The notes: a model not told the origin generated them from the sequence alone. DNA of 64,000 nucleotides from Agaribacterium sp. ZY112 (GCF_041346925.1 NZ_CP166840.1:992001-1056000), one strand, 5' to 3'; positions 16,866 to 25,702 are shown, counted from the first letter of the stretch. Made by a program: numbers and translations.

Positions 16866-17753
16866 CTAATCAATAAGTTTGCGTGCCGCTCGGGTTAGCG
16901 CATCGCGATTGGGACTGTCGTCGTCTTGGCGTCTCCAGATAAACGAAATGTCACGCTTCATCGATAGCGCAGGCGTATTGAGAATACTGATTAACCCTCT
17001 TTCAAGCCAAGGCTGAACAAGGCGGCGGCTCAAGCAGCTTAAATAACGACCGTGACTAACCAGTTCTAGAATCACTGCACTTTGTTCATACTCTCTATGT
17101 ACTTGAATTTGCTCTAAGTGCTCGTGTACGGCGATATCAAAAATCTCTCGGGTGCCGGCTCCGTGCTCTCTTAATATCCATTGGGCCATGCCTAGTTGAG
17201 TAATACTGCACTCAGACATTTTAGTGTAGGGGTGCTCGACTCCAGCTATGACAACTAGCTCGTCTTCACACCATTTTTGGCGTTGAATCTCGCTGCTGTC
17301 ACAGTGGCCTTCAATGATGCCAAGGTCATAGCGATAGTCGAGCAAAGCCTCGATTACATGCTCAGTATTTTCTACCCCTAATTTAAGCTGAAGGTGAGGG
17401 AAATCACGGTCTAGGGCACTGATTACCTGAGGCACCATATATTCGGCTGGTGTTTGGCTTGCACCTATACGTAATACCCCACTGATTAAGTCCATATCCT
17501 GCATACCTTGCTCAATGGTATTGCAGCTTTCTAGTAGGCTGTAGGCGTGTGGTCTAAGCCATGCACCCCAGTTACTCAGTGCCATTCGTCGCCCTTGGCG
17601 GATAAACAACTCTTTACCGAGCTGGCTCTCTAATTGGGCTAGCGCCATGCTCGCTGCACTTTGGCTCATATGCAGTTGTTTAGCTGCTTCAGAAACACTT
17701 TCTAGTTCAGCTACTAACTGGAAGACCTGTACTTGCTTCAAGCTGAATTTCAT
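16866..17753 (-). CDS. LysR-family transcriptional regulator
   Basis: About 295 residues. The N-terminal winged HTH is MKFSLKQVQVFQLVAELESVSEAAKQLHMSQSAASMALAQLE in pattern, and the effector-binding domain follows, with AEYMVPQVISALDRDFP characteristic of CysB/CbbR-like LysR proteins. The start at 17753 matches the family; the longer frame to 17780 is unlikely. It is divergent from the DUF3360 permease (17908), and a short palindrome ATTTA-N6-TAAAT (17802-17817) in the gap is a weak candidate site. It probably controls the permease; the effector is unknown. Confidence 0.9.
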   Translation of the reverse strand: MKFSLKQVQVFQLVAELESVSEAAKQLHMSQSAASMALAQLESQLGKELFIRQGRRMALSNWGAWLRPHAYSLLESCNTIEQGMQDMDLISGVLRIGASQTPAEYMVPQVISALDRDFPHLQLKLGVENTEHVIEALLDYRYDLGIIEGHCDSSEIQRQKWCEDELVVIAGVEHPYTKMSECSITQLGMAQWILREHGAGTREIFDIAVHEHLEQIQVHREYEQSAVILELVSHGRYLSCLSRRLVQPWLERGLISILNTPALSMKRDISFIWRRQDDDSPNRDALTRAARKLID

Positions 17754-17907
17754 ATCAATTTTCCTGATGTGTCGAATCACAACGATTGGTTTGTATTATT
17801 CATTTATAACAGTAAATTTGTACCCAAGAAAAGACAAAAATTCATTTTTAGCGACAGCCCTTAAATCCGCTGCTGAAGCTTAAAGCTGTACTTTGGAGTA
17901 GGAAAAA

Positions 17908-19425
17908 ATGAGCAAGGTGTTGGACGTTCAGACTGCAGATACTGCAACTGCCTCTGAGCACACTGAGCAAGGTTCTTATGCCTCTAGGCATATTCCGGCC
18001 AGTGAATTTGAATCTCGTTCGGCTTATTTGGATCACGAATTACGAATTATGAAGCCGCGCCGATGGGCCATGAACTTACCTGGGCGCGATTACCGCTTTG
18101 AATGGGAAGACTTGGTGCCTGCGATTGCTGGCACTATTGGTATTACGGTGATGTTCTCGGCAGTGATGTCTGCTTACGCCAAGGCCTATGGTCTGGGTAT
18201 TGATTTTGTTATTGAAAATGTACGAGTGGAGTTGCTGGTATCGGCTACTTTGTTTGTTGTTCTGGTATCTGGCTTTTTAAATCCGCGTGCAAACTTAGCG
18301 GGTAACCATGGGCCAATGATTCCCCTTATTGGCACCATTGCCGCTTTTGGTGGCCACCCCTTGGCACTTGGCATCATGATCGCCGTGCTGGGGTTGACCT
18401 TAAGCATTAGCAAGGGTGGCTCTAAATTGGTGAACTTGAGCTCTCGCTCTGTGTCGGGCGGGCTGTTGATTTATTTAGGTGCTATGGGAGTTATCTCTCA
18501 GTTAAGTTCTTTTCGTGAGTGGGCGCTTGCTAATGATGTAGGCCCTGTATTTATGGGGGTCTTAGTTTCAACCATTATTTCCTACGCGTGGTTGGCAAAA
18601 ATAGGTAAACGCTGGCTGGCCATCCCTCTGTGCTCAGCGTTAGCCATTGTGATTGCACTTGTGCTGGGCGCGCCCTTTGAGTTTTCGACGGCGCCGGGTT
18701 TACCAAACCTAAGCCCTAGTTATTGGTGGGGCCAAGATACGGGCTGGAAGTTGGGCCTACCTACGCTGGATCATTTTATTGCGGTAGCTCCCTTTGCGAT
18801 TCTTGCGGTTGCCATGTGGTCCCCTGACTTTTTGGGTCACCGTGTCTTTCAAGAGCTAAATTACCCCAAAGAAGCTAAAAATGTACTGATGGACGTGGAT
18901 GACACCATGACTTCATGCTCGATTCGTCAGGCTACTGCAGCTGTCATTGGTGGCGGTAATGTCGCCTCAAGCTGGGGTACTTTTATGATTCCTAGTGCGA
19001 TTGCCAAACGCCCTATTCCAGCTGGCGCGATCTTAACTGGGCTCTTATGTGTGGTGTTGGCTGTTTCCGGCTATCCGATGGATATCACCGTATGGAAGCC
19101 GGTTATGTGTATTGCGCTGTTAGTGGGGGTGTTTATGCCTTTACTTGAGGCTGGTATTCAGATGATCGATGACGCCAAAGGCGCGGAAACAGCGGGTATC
19201 TGTATTTTGGCCTCAGCTGTTGTGAACCCGGTATTTGGTTGGTCAGTGACAATGTTGCTTGATAACAATGGTCTGACCGGGGATAAAAAGCGCGCTAAGT
19301 CGCTAACCTTTTCTGATCGTATTGTTATTCCTGGAATCACCTTTGCAGTCAGCCTTTTTGCCATGGCATGGGTCGGTATGTTGCCTGGTTTACCCAGCCT
19401 AATGCAGAGCTTGGGACTTAATTAA
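17908..19425 (+). CDS. DUF3360 family permease
   Basis: 505 residues. A soluble N-terminus contains the family-like SRHIPASEFESRSAYLDHEL and WAMNLPGRDYRFEWEDLVP, followed by ten or more hydrophobic helices. The GNHGPMIPLIGTIAAFGGHPLALGIMIA and GGNVASSWGTFMIPSAIAKRP segments resemble the substrate-binding half-helices of SulP/NCS2-type transporters. DUF3360 transport substrates are not known to me. AGTAGG lies upstream of the ATG. It is divergent from a LysR gene that probably regulates it and is followed by a hairpin-rich region with a small ORF. Confidence 0.88.
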   Translation: MSKVLDVQTADTATASEHTEQGSYASRHIPASEFESRSAYLDHELRIMKPRRWAMNLPGRDYRFEWEDLVPAIAGTIGITVMFSAVMSAYAKAYGLGIDFVIENVRVELLVSATLFVVLVSGFLNPRANLAGNHGPMIPLIGTIAAFGGHPLALGIMIAVLGLTLSISKGGSKLVNLSSRSVSGGLLIYLGAMGVISQLSSFREWALANDVGPVFMGVLVSTIISYAWLAKIGKRWLAIPLCSALAIVIALVLGAPFEFSTAPGLPNLSPSYWWGQDTGWKLGLPTLDHFIAVAPFAILAVAMWSPDFLGHRVFQELNYPKEAKNVLMDVDDTMTSCSIRQATAAVIGGGNVASSWGTFMIPSAIAKRPIPAGAILTGLLCVVLAVSGYPMDITVWKPVMCIALLVGVFMPLLEAGIQMIDDAKGAETAGICILASAVVNPVFGWSVTMLLDNNGLTGDKKRAKSLTFSDRIVIPGITFAVSLFAMAWVGMLPGLPSLMQSLGLN

Positions 19426-19426
19426 C

Positions 19427-19446
19427 AGTTCAACCAGCGTTGAACT
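19427..19446. repeat. Small palindrome after the DUF3360 stop
   Basis: GTTCAAC-CAGC-GTTGAAC is a perfect 7-bp stem directly after the DUF3360 gene; GTTCAA recurs at 19452. It has no T-tract, so it is more likely an mRNA-end stabiliser or part of the downstream leader than a terminator. Confidence 0.5.
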
Positions 19447-19457
19447 AGGAGTTCAAA

Positions 19458-19709
19458 ATGCCATGGGAACTAACCACTTTTCTAATCTTACTGTCTGTTG
19501 CAGTCAGCAGTGAGTCCGGCGTAAGTCGGTTTGGCCGTCTGCTGACGGCCTTTTTTTTCTTGCCCTCCGTCGCTCAAGAGCGGCTGTACTTATACTGTCA
19601 TAATGATAGCCAGCTTAGGTACAAGCCTTGCCCGCGCTGCTCATCACCGATGTTAAGCACAGCTTGCATTTGTGACGACTGCAAGCATGAGATCTCTTTG
19701 GGTGGCTAA
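19458..19709 (+). CDS. Possible small zinc-ribbon protein overlapping a terminator
   Basis: An 83-codon frame begins at ATG 19458 with AGGAG eight bases upstream. It encodes a hydrophobic N-terminus and a C-terminal CPRC...CICDDC cluster resembling a zinc ribbon. However, codons about 25-34 are the stem and T-tract of a strong intrinsic terminator (19533-19558), which is unusual inside a gene. Either only a short leader is translated and the Cys cluster is chance, or expression depends on termination being relieved. Treated as doubtful. Confidence 0.4.
   Translation: MPWELTTFLILLSVAVSSESGVSRFGRLLTAFFFLPSVAQERLYLYCHNDSQLRYKPCPRCSSPMLSTACICDDCKHEISLGG
19503..19558 (+). terminator. Strong intrinsic terminator with competing antiterminator stem
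   Basis: GGCCGTC-TGCT-GACGGCC (19533-19550) followed by eight T is a perfect terminator. GTCAGCAG at 19503-19510 is complementary to CTGCTGAC at 19539-19546, which spans the loop and half of the right arm, so the two folds exclude each other, as in attenuators. Confidence 0.7.
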
Positions 19710-19776
19710 TTCTCGCTCTTAGCCATTAAACCGTTCTAGGCCCCTTCTTCTACAACAGTTTTCTCTGACTACTTCG

Positions 19777-19818
19777 CACTTAAACGTGTTTTCTTGTTTA
19801 AGTGTGAGGCCGTTTTTT
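19777..19818 (+). terminator. Weak terminator-like hairpin in the 19.7-19.98 kb gap
   Basis: CACTTAAAC (19777-19785) pairs with GTTTAAGTG (19796-19804), with a T-run starting nine bases later. The rest of the 269-bp gap before the oxygenase gene shows nothing else I can name. Confidence 0.4.
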
Positions 19819-19978
19819 ATTTATATGTGAAAAAAAACTTTAAATACAAAATAAATTGCTTGATTTTTGATCGGCAACAAGGAAAATGCGCGCCTAATCG
19901 TATTATCCAATACGGCTATAGCCTTACTGCATTGCAGAGCTACACAGAATTACTGCCTATAACAAAGAGGTTGAGCCC

Positions 19979-20761
19979 ATGAGCCAGATTGAATTAACAG
20001 CAGAACAAATGGCCGATTTCGAGCGCGACGGTTACGTCATTGCTCGTGGTTATTTCAATAATGAAGAGGTCGCTAAGCTACAAGAAGCGGCTTTTGCCGA
20101 TCCGCGTTTGCACAATGATGCATGGCACAAGAAAGATGCTGAAGGTACGGTCAGCAAGGTATGTATCTGGCAAGAAACAGGCAGTGATCTGTACTCTATG
20201 TTCAGCCGCAGCCGCCGTTTGGTAGACAGCTGTGAAAAGATTATTGGTGAGCCAACGTATCACACCAGTACTAAGATCATGATGAAAGAGCCATTTGTTG
20301 GTGGTGCGTGGGAATGGCATCAAGACTTTGGTTACTGGCATCACGATAATTTGATGCTTTACCCAAAGGCCATCAGCTGCATGATCGCTATTAATAAAGC
20401 GACGACTGAAAACGGTTGTTTACAGGTATTAAAAGGCTCTCATAAATTGGGCCGTTTGGACCACAGCCGCACCGGTGACCAAAAAGGCGCAGAGATGCAG
20501 TTTGTGGATGAAGCGATGAAATATCACGAGCTGATTAATGTTGAGCTAGAGCCCGGTGATACTTTGTTTTTCCACTGTAACTTGTTACACAAGAGTAACC
20601 AGAATCGCAGTGAGCACCCGCGTTGGTCCATTATTTGCGCTTATAACGCCATTAGCAATCAAGCTTTCCGTGAAAACGAAGCGGTTTATTACCCTCTTGA
20701 TCGTGTAGATGATGATGCGATCTTGAATTGGAGTGAAGAAGCCGAGGCTACTGAAGCTTAA
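19979..20761 (+). CDS. Phytanoyl-CoA dioxygenase (PhyH) family Fe(II)/2-oxoglutarate oxygenase
   Basis: 260 residues, cytosolic. The iron triad is visible as HxD at His114-Asp116 (WEWHQDFGYWH) and distal His204 in FFHCNLLHKSNQNRS, with Arg210 placed to bind 2-oxoglutarate. The opening FERDGYVIARGYF is also typical of PhyH enzymes. Such enzymes hydroxylate small molecules while decarboxylating 2-oxoglutarate; the substrate is not readable. AAAGAGG precedes the ATG. The next gene on the same strand, after a repeat element, is a PAL-like beta-propeller, and the two may act in sequence. Confidence 0.92.
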   Translation: MSQIELTAEQMADFERDGYVIARGYFNNEEVAKLQEAAFADPRLHNDAWHKKDAEGTVSKVCIWQETGSDLYSMFSRSRRLVDSCEKIIGEPTYHTSTKIMMKEPFVGGAWEWHQDFGYWHHDNLMLYPKAISCMIAINKATTENGCLQVLKGSHKLGRLDHSRTGDQKGAEMQFVDEAMKYHELINVELEPGDTLFFHCNLLHKSNQNRSEHPRWSIICAYNAISNQAFRENEAVYYPLDRVDDDAILNWSEEAEATEA

Positions 20762-20799
20762 GGTCTATTTACACTGCGATGCTGTTCTCTTAATACTTA

Positions 20800-20965
20800 G
20801 GCTTTGCCTGTAGAGTGCTTTGAGCAAGGCTCAGCGATATGCGACTCCATGGAAGTAGGAGTTAGAGCAACGCAGGAGCTATTGTCGAGAAGTCGCTGCG
20901 CAGCCCCCATGGATTGGGTTTGCTGCGTCTTGTGAAAACACTCTACTGGGAAGGCCGGCCTACGA
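20800..20965. repeat. Dispersed structured element, copy B (opposite orientation)
   Basis: Non-coding, about 165 bp, between the oxygenase and propeller genes. It is the reverse complement of copy A (641-881) across a nearly identical core (GCGACTCCATGGAAGTAGGA and onward). The arms GTAGAGTG (20810-20817) and CACTCTAC (20939-20946) pair, with imperfect flanking matches; copy A has GTAGGGTGG in the same place with matching changes in both arms. It lacks the 72-nt module of copy A. It lies between two genes that would otherwise be close neighbours. Confidence 0.75.
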
Positions 20966-21040
20966 AGCTCTTAAGTGGACCCTTTGCACTAAATGTCGGC
21001 ATAACAAGGTGCCGACCTATTCTCTCAAACAGAGTCAGTT

Positions 21041-22135
21041 ATGAGCGAAGCTAAATATAAACAAGAAAACATTCCTTTGCCTAAGTCGGGCAAGGACCCT
21101 CACGGCATGATCGTGGGTCAGGGTGATTTTAAATATCACGTTGATACTCAGTGGGGTAAATTGGACAGTGGCGCCTATCCCGTAGAAAACTGCCACGACA
21201 TGGTGATCGATAGTCAGAATCGCATCATCATGTTGACCGACAATACTAAAAACAACTTTGTTGTTTACGATAAGAGCGGCAAATTACTCGATGCTTGGGG
21301 CAGTGAATACCCTGGCGCCCACTCGATTGAAATTGTGAATGAAAACGGCGAAGAATTTCTCTATGTCGTTGATCACGGCTGGGTGCTTAACCGCCACTGG
21401 GATGGCATCAATACTGATGCATGGGACTCACCAACCAACAAAGTGGTTGCTCAGCAAGGTTTTGTCGCCAAGCTTACTTTGGATGGTCGCCTTGTTTATA
21501 CCATTGGCCACCCTGTGACGATTGGTATTTATGAGCCTGATATGCCTTTCCGCCCTTCCGATATCACTGTAGCTCCGAATGGCGATATCTACGTCACCGA
21601 TGGCTACGGCTCAGATTTTGTTATTCAGTATGATTGCCACGGTCGCTATGTGCGCCACTGGGGTGGTGCCGATAACAGCGATGAGAATTACAATTTAGTT
21701 AATACCCACGGTATTGGTGTCGATTTACGTAACCCCGCAGACCCCCACCTTATCGTGAGCTCACGCTGGCAGCAGTGCCTCAAGTTATTTAATCTTGATG
21801 GTAGTTTTCGAGAAACGATTGCAACCCCAGGAGCCTATATTCACGGCCCTGTATTTGAGGGCGAGCACTTTTTTGCGCCTGTATGTTGGTCACACATTAA
21901 TGATGCCAATGCGGAAGACAGCGGTTTTATTTCCGTGTTTGATCGCGACAACAAAATTGTTGCCAACCTCGGTGGTGAAGCACCTGTCTATAAAGACGGT
22001 GTTTTGCAAACAATGAGCACAAGCTGGGATATCTTTAATCATGTACACGGCATGGCTGTGGATGATGAGGGAAGTCTTTATGTGGGGCAGTGGCGGGCCA
22101 AGCAGACCTATCCATTTAAGCTCACGCGAGTTTAA
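21041..22135 (+). CDS. Six-bladed beta-propeller, peptidyl-alpha-hydroxyglycine lyase (PAL)-like
   Basis: 364 residues, no signal peptide. NHL-type blades recur (CHDMVIDSQNRIIMLTD, RPSDITVAPNGDIYVTDGYG, THGIGVD, VHGMAVDDEGSLYVGQW). The three PAL zinc-His positions have candidates at His94, His223 and His336, and Arg242 in VSSRWQQ fits the conserved catalytic-region Arg of PAL. PAL cleaves hydroxylated glycine to an amide and glyoxylate. With a hydroxylase encoded upstream, a lyase acting on a hydroxylated product is plausible, but this is inference; many such propellers are uncharacterised. A terminator follows. Confidence 0.82.
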   Translation: MSEAKYKQENIPLPKSGKDPHGMIVGQGDFKYHVDTQWGKLDSGAYPVENCHDMVIDSQNRIIMLTDNTKNNFVVYDKSGKLLDAWGSEYPGAHSIEIVNENGEEFLYVVDHGWVLNRHWDGINTDAWDSPTNKVVAQQGFVAKLTLDGRLVYTIGHPVTIGIYEPDMPFRPSDITVAPNGDIYVTDGYGSDFVIQYDCHGRYVRHWGGADNSDENYNLVNTHGIGVDLRNPADPHLIVSSRWQQCLKLFNLDGSFRETIATPGAYIHGPVFEGEHFFAPVCWSHINDANAEDSGFISVFDRDNKIVANLGGEAPVYKDGVLQTMSTSWDIFNHVHGMAVDDEGSLYVGQWRAKQTYPFKLTRV

Positions 22136-22149
22136 TATAACGATGATTA

Positions 22150-22171
22150 AAGGCCCTTCGGGGCCTTTTTT
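22150..22171 (+). terminator. Intrinsic terminator after the PAL-like gene
   Basis: AAGGCCC-TTCG-GGGCCTTTTTT: a stable UUCG-tetraloop stem with a six-T tail, 15 bases after the stop codon. Confidence 0.9.
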
Positions 22172-22262
22172 GTGGCTGCTTTTTCCCTTTGGTGACAAAA
22201 ACAGGATAATAGCTCGTTAGACTGTACGGCATAGAGAATAGGAATCTAAGCAGGAGCAAACT

Positions 22263-23735
22263 ATGTTGATGAAAAAAATAATAGCAGCTGTATTGTTATC
22301 GGGTTGTTTTTCAGTTGCGGTCATGGCCACGGAGCAAGATCGAGCTTGGGATGAGGCGGTTTATCAACAAGAAACCGTAGGCGATTTAGAGCAGGCTGCG
22401 AAGTTATATACAAACATCATTGAAGCAACGGCTGATCGACAACTAAAAGCATTGTCAATGATAAGACTTGCTCAATGTCTTGAGCAGCTGGGCGAAGTGG
22501 ACCGCACAAATACTTTATATCAGGAGCTTAAACAGTCTTATTTAGATGTGGATGACGTTGCAGCGTATTTTAATCAAGAACAGCAAAGTGAGTTCTTAAC
22601 AGCGGATGAATTGTTGGCCGAGCCATGGAGTCACGGCGAAGTACTGGATTTTGAAATGTTGCAGCCCGATGGCCGCCTTACGGGCTACACCACCATGGTC
22701 AAATTAATGCAGAATGCGCAAGCACTTGGTGATCATTGGCTAACGCATGTTAACTTTGTCTCGAGCATGGCAAATCAGCTAAGTCACCAAGAAGTGCGCA
22801 GCCGCGTTGATGACGCTGGTTTTATTAGCCTCACCAAAAGTATTCAAGGCATTACAGAATTTAATCTAATTAATGAAGGCGAAAAGGTTAGTTTTGAGCA
22901 CCTTTATATGGGGCAGAAATATGACTTTGAACCAGTTGCACATGCTTTTTCTGGCATTCAATTAGACGACCTTGTTCGCCGCCTCCCATATAAACAAAAC
23001 TACGAAACTAAGATTAAAGCCTATTATGCTGGCAATCTGGGTTATTTTATTATTGATGTAAAGGTGCTCGATGACAGCGCTAAATACAACTATCTAGGTG
23101 AGGATATTCCTGCATGGAAAATCAATATTAAACTAAAAGTAGAAACGGGGGAGCTGGTTTATGAGCAAACCGGTTGGATCGACCAATCGGAAAAACGTCT
23201 TCCATTAAGGTTTACCTCGAAAGTGAATGATGTTGTTTTGGTTGGGGCAAGTTCACAGTCAGCACTGGAGGAGACCAAGTATCTAAGTTCTGATAATAAG
23301 CTGAATATTAAGCTACCAGTAGGTTGGAAAGCTTATGATGTAACCGGTAGAAATGATGAGAGCCAAAAAGTCGCCTTTTTCCCTTTTGATTTTAATAGCT
23401 CAATGACCTTAGGTTGGAAAAAAGAATACGAATTTGATTGGGATAAAGCGGATCTAAGCGATAAGACTGAAGATTCAATTAAGTGGGCAAAAAGCTTTTA
23501 TAAAACGTATAAGGTTGATGAGTCGAGCCGGCAGTTAACTCATTATGCGGGAATGCCAAGTGCTCGTCATCTGGGTAGTTGGACTCACAACAAATGGGAA
23601 ACCGTAGAAGATAGAGTTTGGATACAAGCTGAAAAACCTAAGATTTATAGCTTGGTTTTTTATACATCTAAAGACCTTTACAAGATTGAAAAGTCAGAGT
23701 TTGACCAAATTCTAAGCGAAATGACAAAGGAATAA
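22263..23735 (+). CDS. Exported TPR-like protein of unknown function
   Basis: 490 residues with a signal peptide (MLMKKIIAAVLLSGCFSVAV, cleaved near VMAT-EQ). Residues about 25-95 contain TPR-like helices (QAAKLYTNIIEATADRQLKA, RLAQCLEQLGEVDRTNTLY). The remaining 390 residues are beta-rich and acidic, and I do not recognise them. AGGAG lies six bases before the ATG. The sensor kinase follows within about 5-50 bases depending on its start, so this gene belongs to the same operon and may supply or modulate the kinase's periplasmic signal; that is inference. Confidence 0.75.
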   Translation: MLMKKIIAAVLLSGCFSVAVMATEQDRAWDEAVYQQETVGDLEQAAKLYTNIIEATADRQLKALSMIRLAQCLEQLGEVDRTNTLYQELKQSYLDVDDVAAYFNQEQQSEFLTADELLAEPWSHGEVLDFEMLQPDGRLTGYTTMVKLMQNAQALGDHWLTHVNFVSSMANQLSHQEVRSRVDDAGFISLTKSIQGITEFNLINEGEKVSFEHLYMGQKYDFEPVAHAFSGIQLDDLVRRLPYKQNYETKIKAYYAGNLGYFIIDVKVLDDSAKYNYLGEDIPAWKINIKLKVETGELVYEQTGWIDQSEKRLPLRFTSKVNDVVLVGASSQSALEETKYLSSDNKLNIKLPVGWKAYDVTGRNDESQKVAFFPFDFNSSMTLGWKKEYEFDWDKADLSDKTEDSIKWAKSFYKTYKVDESSRQLTHYAGMPSARHLGSWTHNKWETVEDRVWIQAEKPKIYSLVFYTSKDLYKIEKSEFDQILSEMTKE

Positions 23736-23781
23736 ACGTATTAATCGTTCTCTATTACTTGCCGCTGTAGCTAATCCTACA

Positions 23782-25674
23782 GTGGCTTTTTTCATTGTTG
23801 GTTTGTTTCTCCCAGTATCTTCGGTATTGGGCTTCATTTATTACAGCTTAGATAATGAGCGTTTGGCTACTCAGAAAAAGCTAGAATCAATTTATAAACG
23901 AGATGTTGAGCACAGTGTAAGTGTGGTTTCTAAATATTGGCTTAATGAATTAAGTCAGGCAAAAGGTGTGTATAAGAATAATAGTGATGTAGATCTTTAT
24001 AAATATGTCAATGGTATTCATGTCTCTGGATTTTATCTGTGGGACAACAACGATAATGCTCTAATCCCCAAGCCTTCAAAAAGACTAGTGCATGCACGCA
24101 TAAATAGTGAATTGTGGAAGAGCGCTCAGAGAGAAGAATTTAAAAATAAAAACTACGATTTAGCACGTGATCTATATAAAAGCTCTTATGAGCAAGACCC
24201 AACGTTATTATGTCGAGCTAAATTAGCTCTGGCTCGTTTAGAAGAGAAACAAGAGAAGTGGCGGGCATCTGTCGACAGTTATTTGTCTGTTTATCGTAAT
24301 GAGCGATGCTATGAACAAAGAGGTCATCGAGATCATCGTTTTGATGCGATTCGACGAGCATTGTTCTTATCCGAAAAACACAAGTTGCCAACGGAAAATA
24401 TAAAGTCATCTGCAGTGTCGATTTTAAACGACATGACTACATTGAATCAGGCTTCGTCTCGCGTAAACTTGATTAGAGCCTTAGCCGAGTATTCACTGGT
24501 AGAGCTTGGTGACTGGCCATTTTCGTCTTTAGAGTTGTTCTATCTAGATTTTGGCTTGTATCGTACACGTAAAGATTTTGATGTGTCATGGAGTGATCAG
24601 TCTCGAGTAATTCAGTATGATTACGAGGGCAAAGCGATTCACTATTTGCGTTTGCGCGATGAAGTGGAGCGATTGGATTTTGTAGTTGATAAAAAACTAA
24701 TTGAGTCTCAGATAGAAAAAGAGTTCTTATCACTTCAACCCAGTTTTACCGGTCACTTACGTATTGTAAATAATGGGGTTGTATCAGGTGACGACTTCTT
24801 ATATCGGGTGATTATGCCGAAGCCGTTCTCTTCACTCGTTCTGGCTGTAGAACCAAGTAGTGATGGCCGCTGGTTAGCCGCCTCAGGCAAGTTGGTGTCA
24901 CTGTATTTCGTCTTATCAGTAAGTTTAGTTTTTATTCTAACAGTATCTGCTTGTTATATTTTCTGGCGTATGCGCAGACAGGATAAATTAAGTGAATTGA
25001 AAAATGACATGATGGCAACAGTGAGTCATGAATTAAGAACTCCTCTTAGTTCGGTGAAGATTTTGACTGACAATCTTATTGCCGATGGTGATATCAAAGA
25101 TACTCGATTACTTGAATATATCAGAATAATTTCCTCAGAGAATACTAGGCTTACCAGTTTGGTCAATAACTTCCTAGCCTTCTCTCGAATAGATCGGGGA
25201 CGTTATGGTTTTGATGAGAAATACTTTCTATGTTCAGATCTATATAATTGCGTTGTTTCCTCGTTTGAAGATAGGCTGCTAGATAAGCAAGTCAAGTTTG
25301 ATCACCGGTGTTTGTGTGGCGATACTGAGCTATATGCTGATAACGATAAAGTTGAAGTGGTGATAAGAAACTTGCTTGAAAATGCTTATAAATACACCGG
25401 AGACAATAAAGAAATATGTTTATCCTTCTTTAAGGACGATAAGTGGTTTTATGTCGATGTTCAGGATAATGGTGTAGGTTTGAACAAAGAGCATCAAACT
25501 AAAGTGTTTGAGCAATTTTATCGTGTTGATCAAAACTTAAATCGTCGAACTGAAGGTTGCGGATTAGGTCTATATATTTCTATGTATATTGCTAAGCAGC
25601 ATGGCGGTACTTTATCCGTTAAGAGTGAGCTCGGTTGTGGATCCGAATTCACATTAAAGCTGCCACTGTTTTAG
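23782..25674 (+). CDS. Sensor histidine kinase with TPR-like periplasmic domain
   Basis: At least 630 residues. A transmembrane helix at the N-terminus and another near residue 375 bracket a large periplasmic domain that includes a TPR-like helical stretch (YDLARDLYKSSYEQDPTLLC...). The H-box is MMATVSHELRTPLSSVKIL, and the ATPase boxes are VVIRNLLENAYKY, VQDNGVGL and GCGLGLYIS. The listed GTG start has no ribosome site; the frame stays open upstream to 23725, where AAAGGA stands eight bases before an ATT codon at 23740, suggesting a rare start. Its partner regulator is the next gene. Confidence 0.9.
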   Translation: MAFFIVGLFLPVSSVLGFIYYSLDNERLATQKKLESIYKRDVEHSVSVVSKYWLNELSQAKGVYKNNSDVDLYKYVNGIHVSGFYLWDNNDNALIPKPSKRLVHARINSELWKSAQREEFKNKNYDLARDLYKSSYEQDPTLLCRAKLALARLEEKQEKWRASVDSYLSVYRNERCYEQRGHRDHRFDAIRRALFLSEKHKLPTENIKSSAVSILNDMTTLNQASSRVNLIRALAEYSLVELGDWPFSSLELFYLDFGLYRTRKDFDVSWSDQSRVIQYDYEGKAIHYLRLRDEVERLDFVVDKKLIESQIEKEFLSLQPSFTGHLRIVNNGVVSGDDFLYRVIMPKPFSSLVLAVEPSSDGRWLAASGKLVSLYFVLSVSLVFILTVSACYIFWRMRRQDKLSELKNDMMATVSHELRTPLSSVKILTDNLIADGDIKDTRLLEYIRIISSENTRLTSLVNNFLAFSRIDRGRYGFDEKYFLCSDLYNCVVSSFEDRLLDKQVKFDHRCLCGDTELYADNDKVEVVIRNLLENAYKYTGDNKEICLSFFKDDKWFYVDVQDNGVGLNKEHQTKVFEQFYRVDQNLNRRTEGCGLGLYISMYIAKQHGGTLSVKSELGCGSEFTLKLPLF

Positions 25675-25702
25675 TGGTGTATGGAAGCGTAGGGTGTAAG
25701 TA

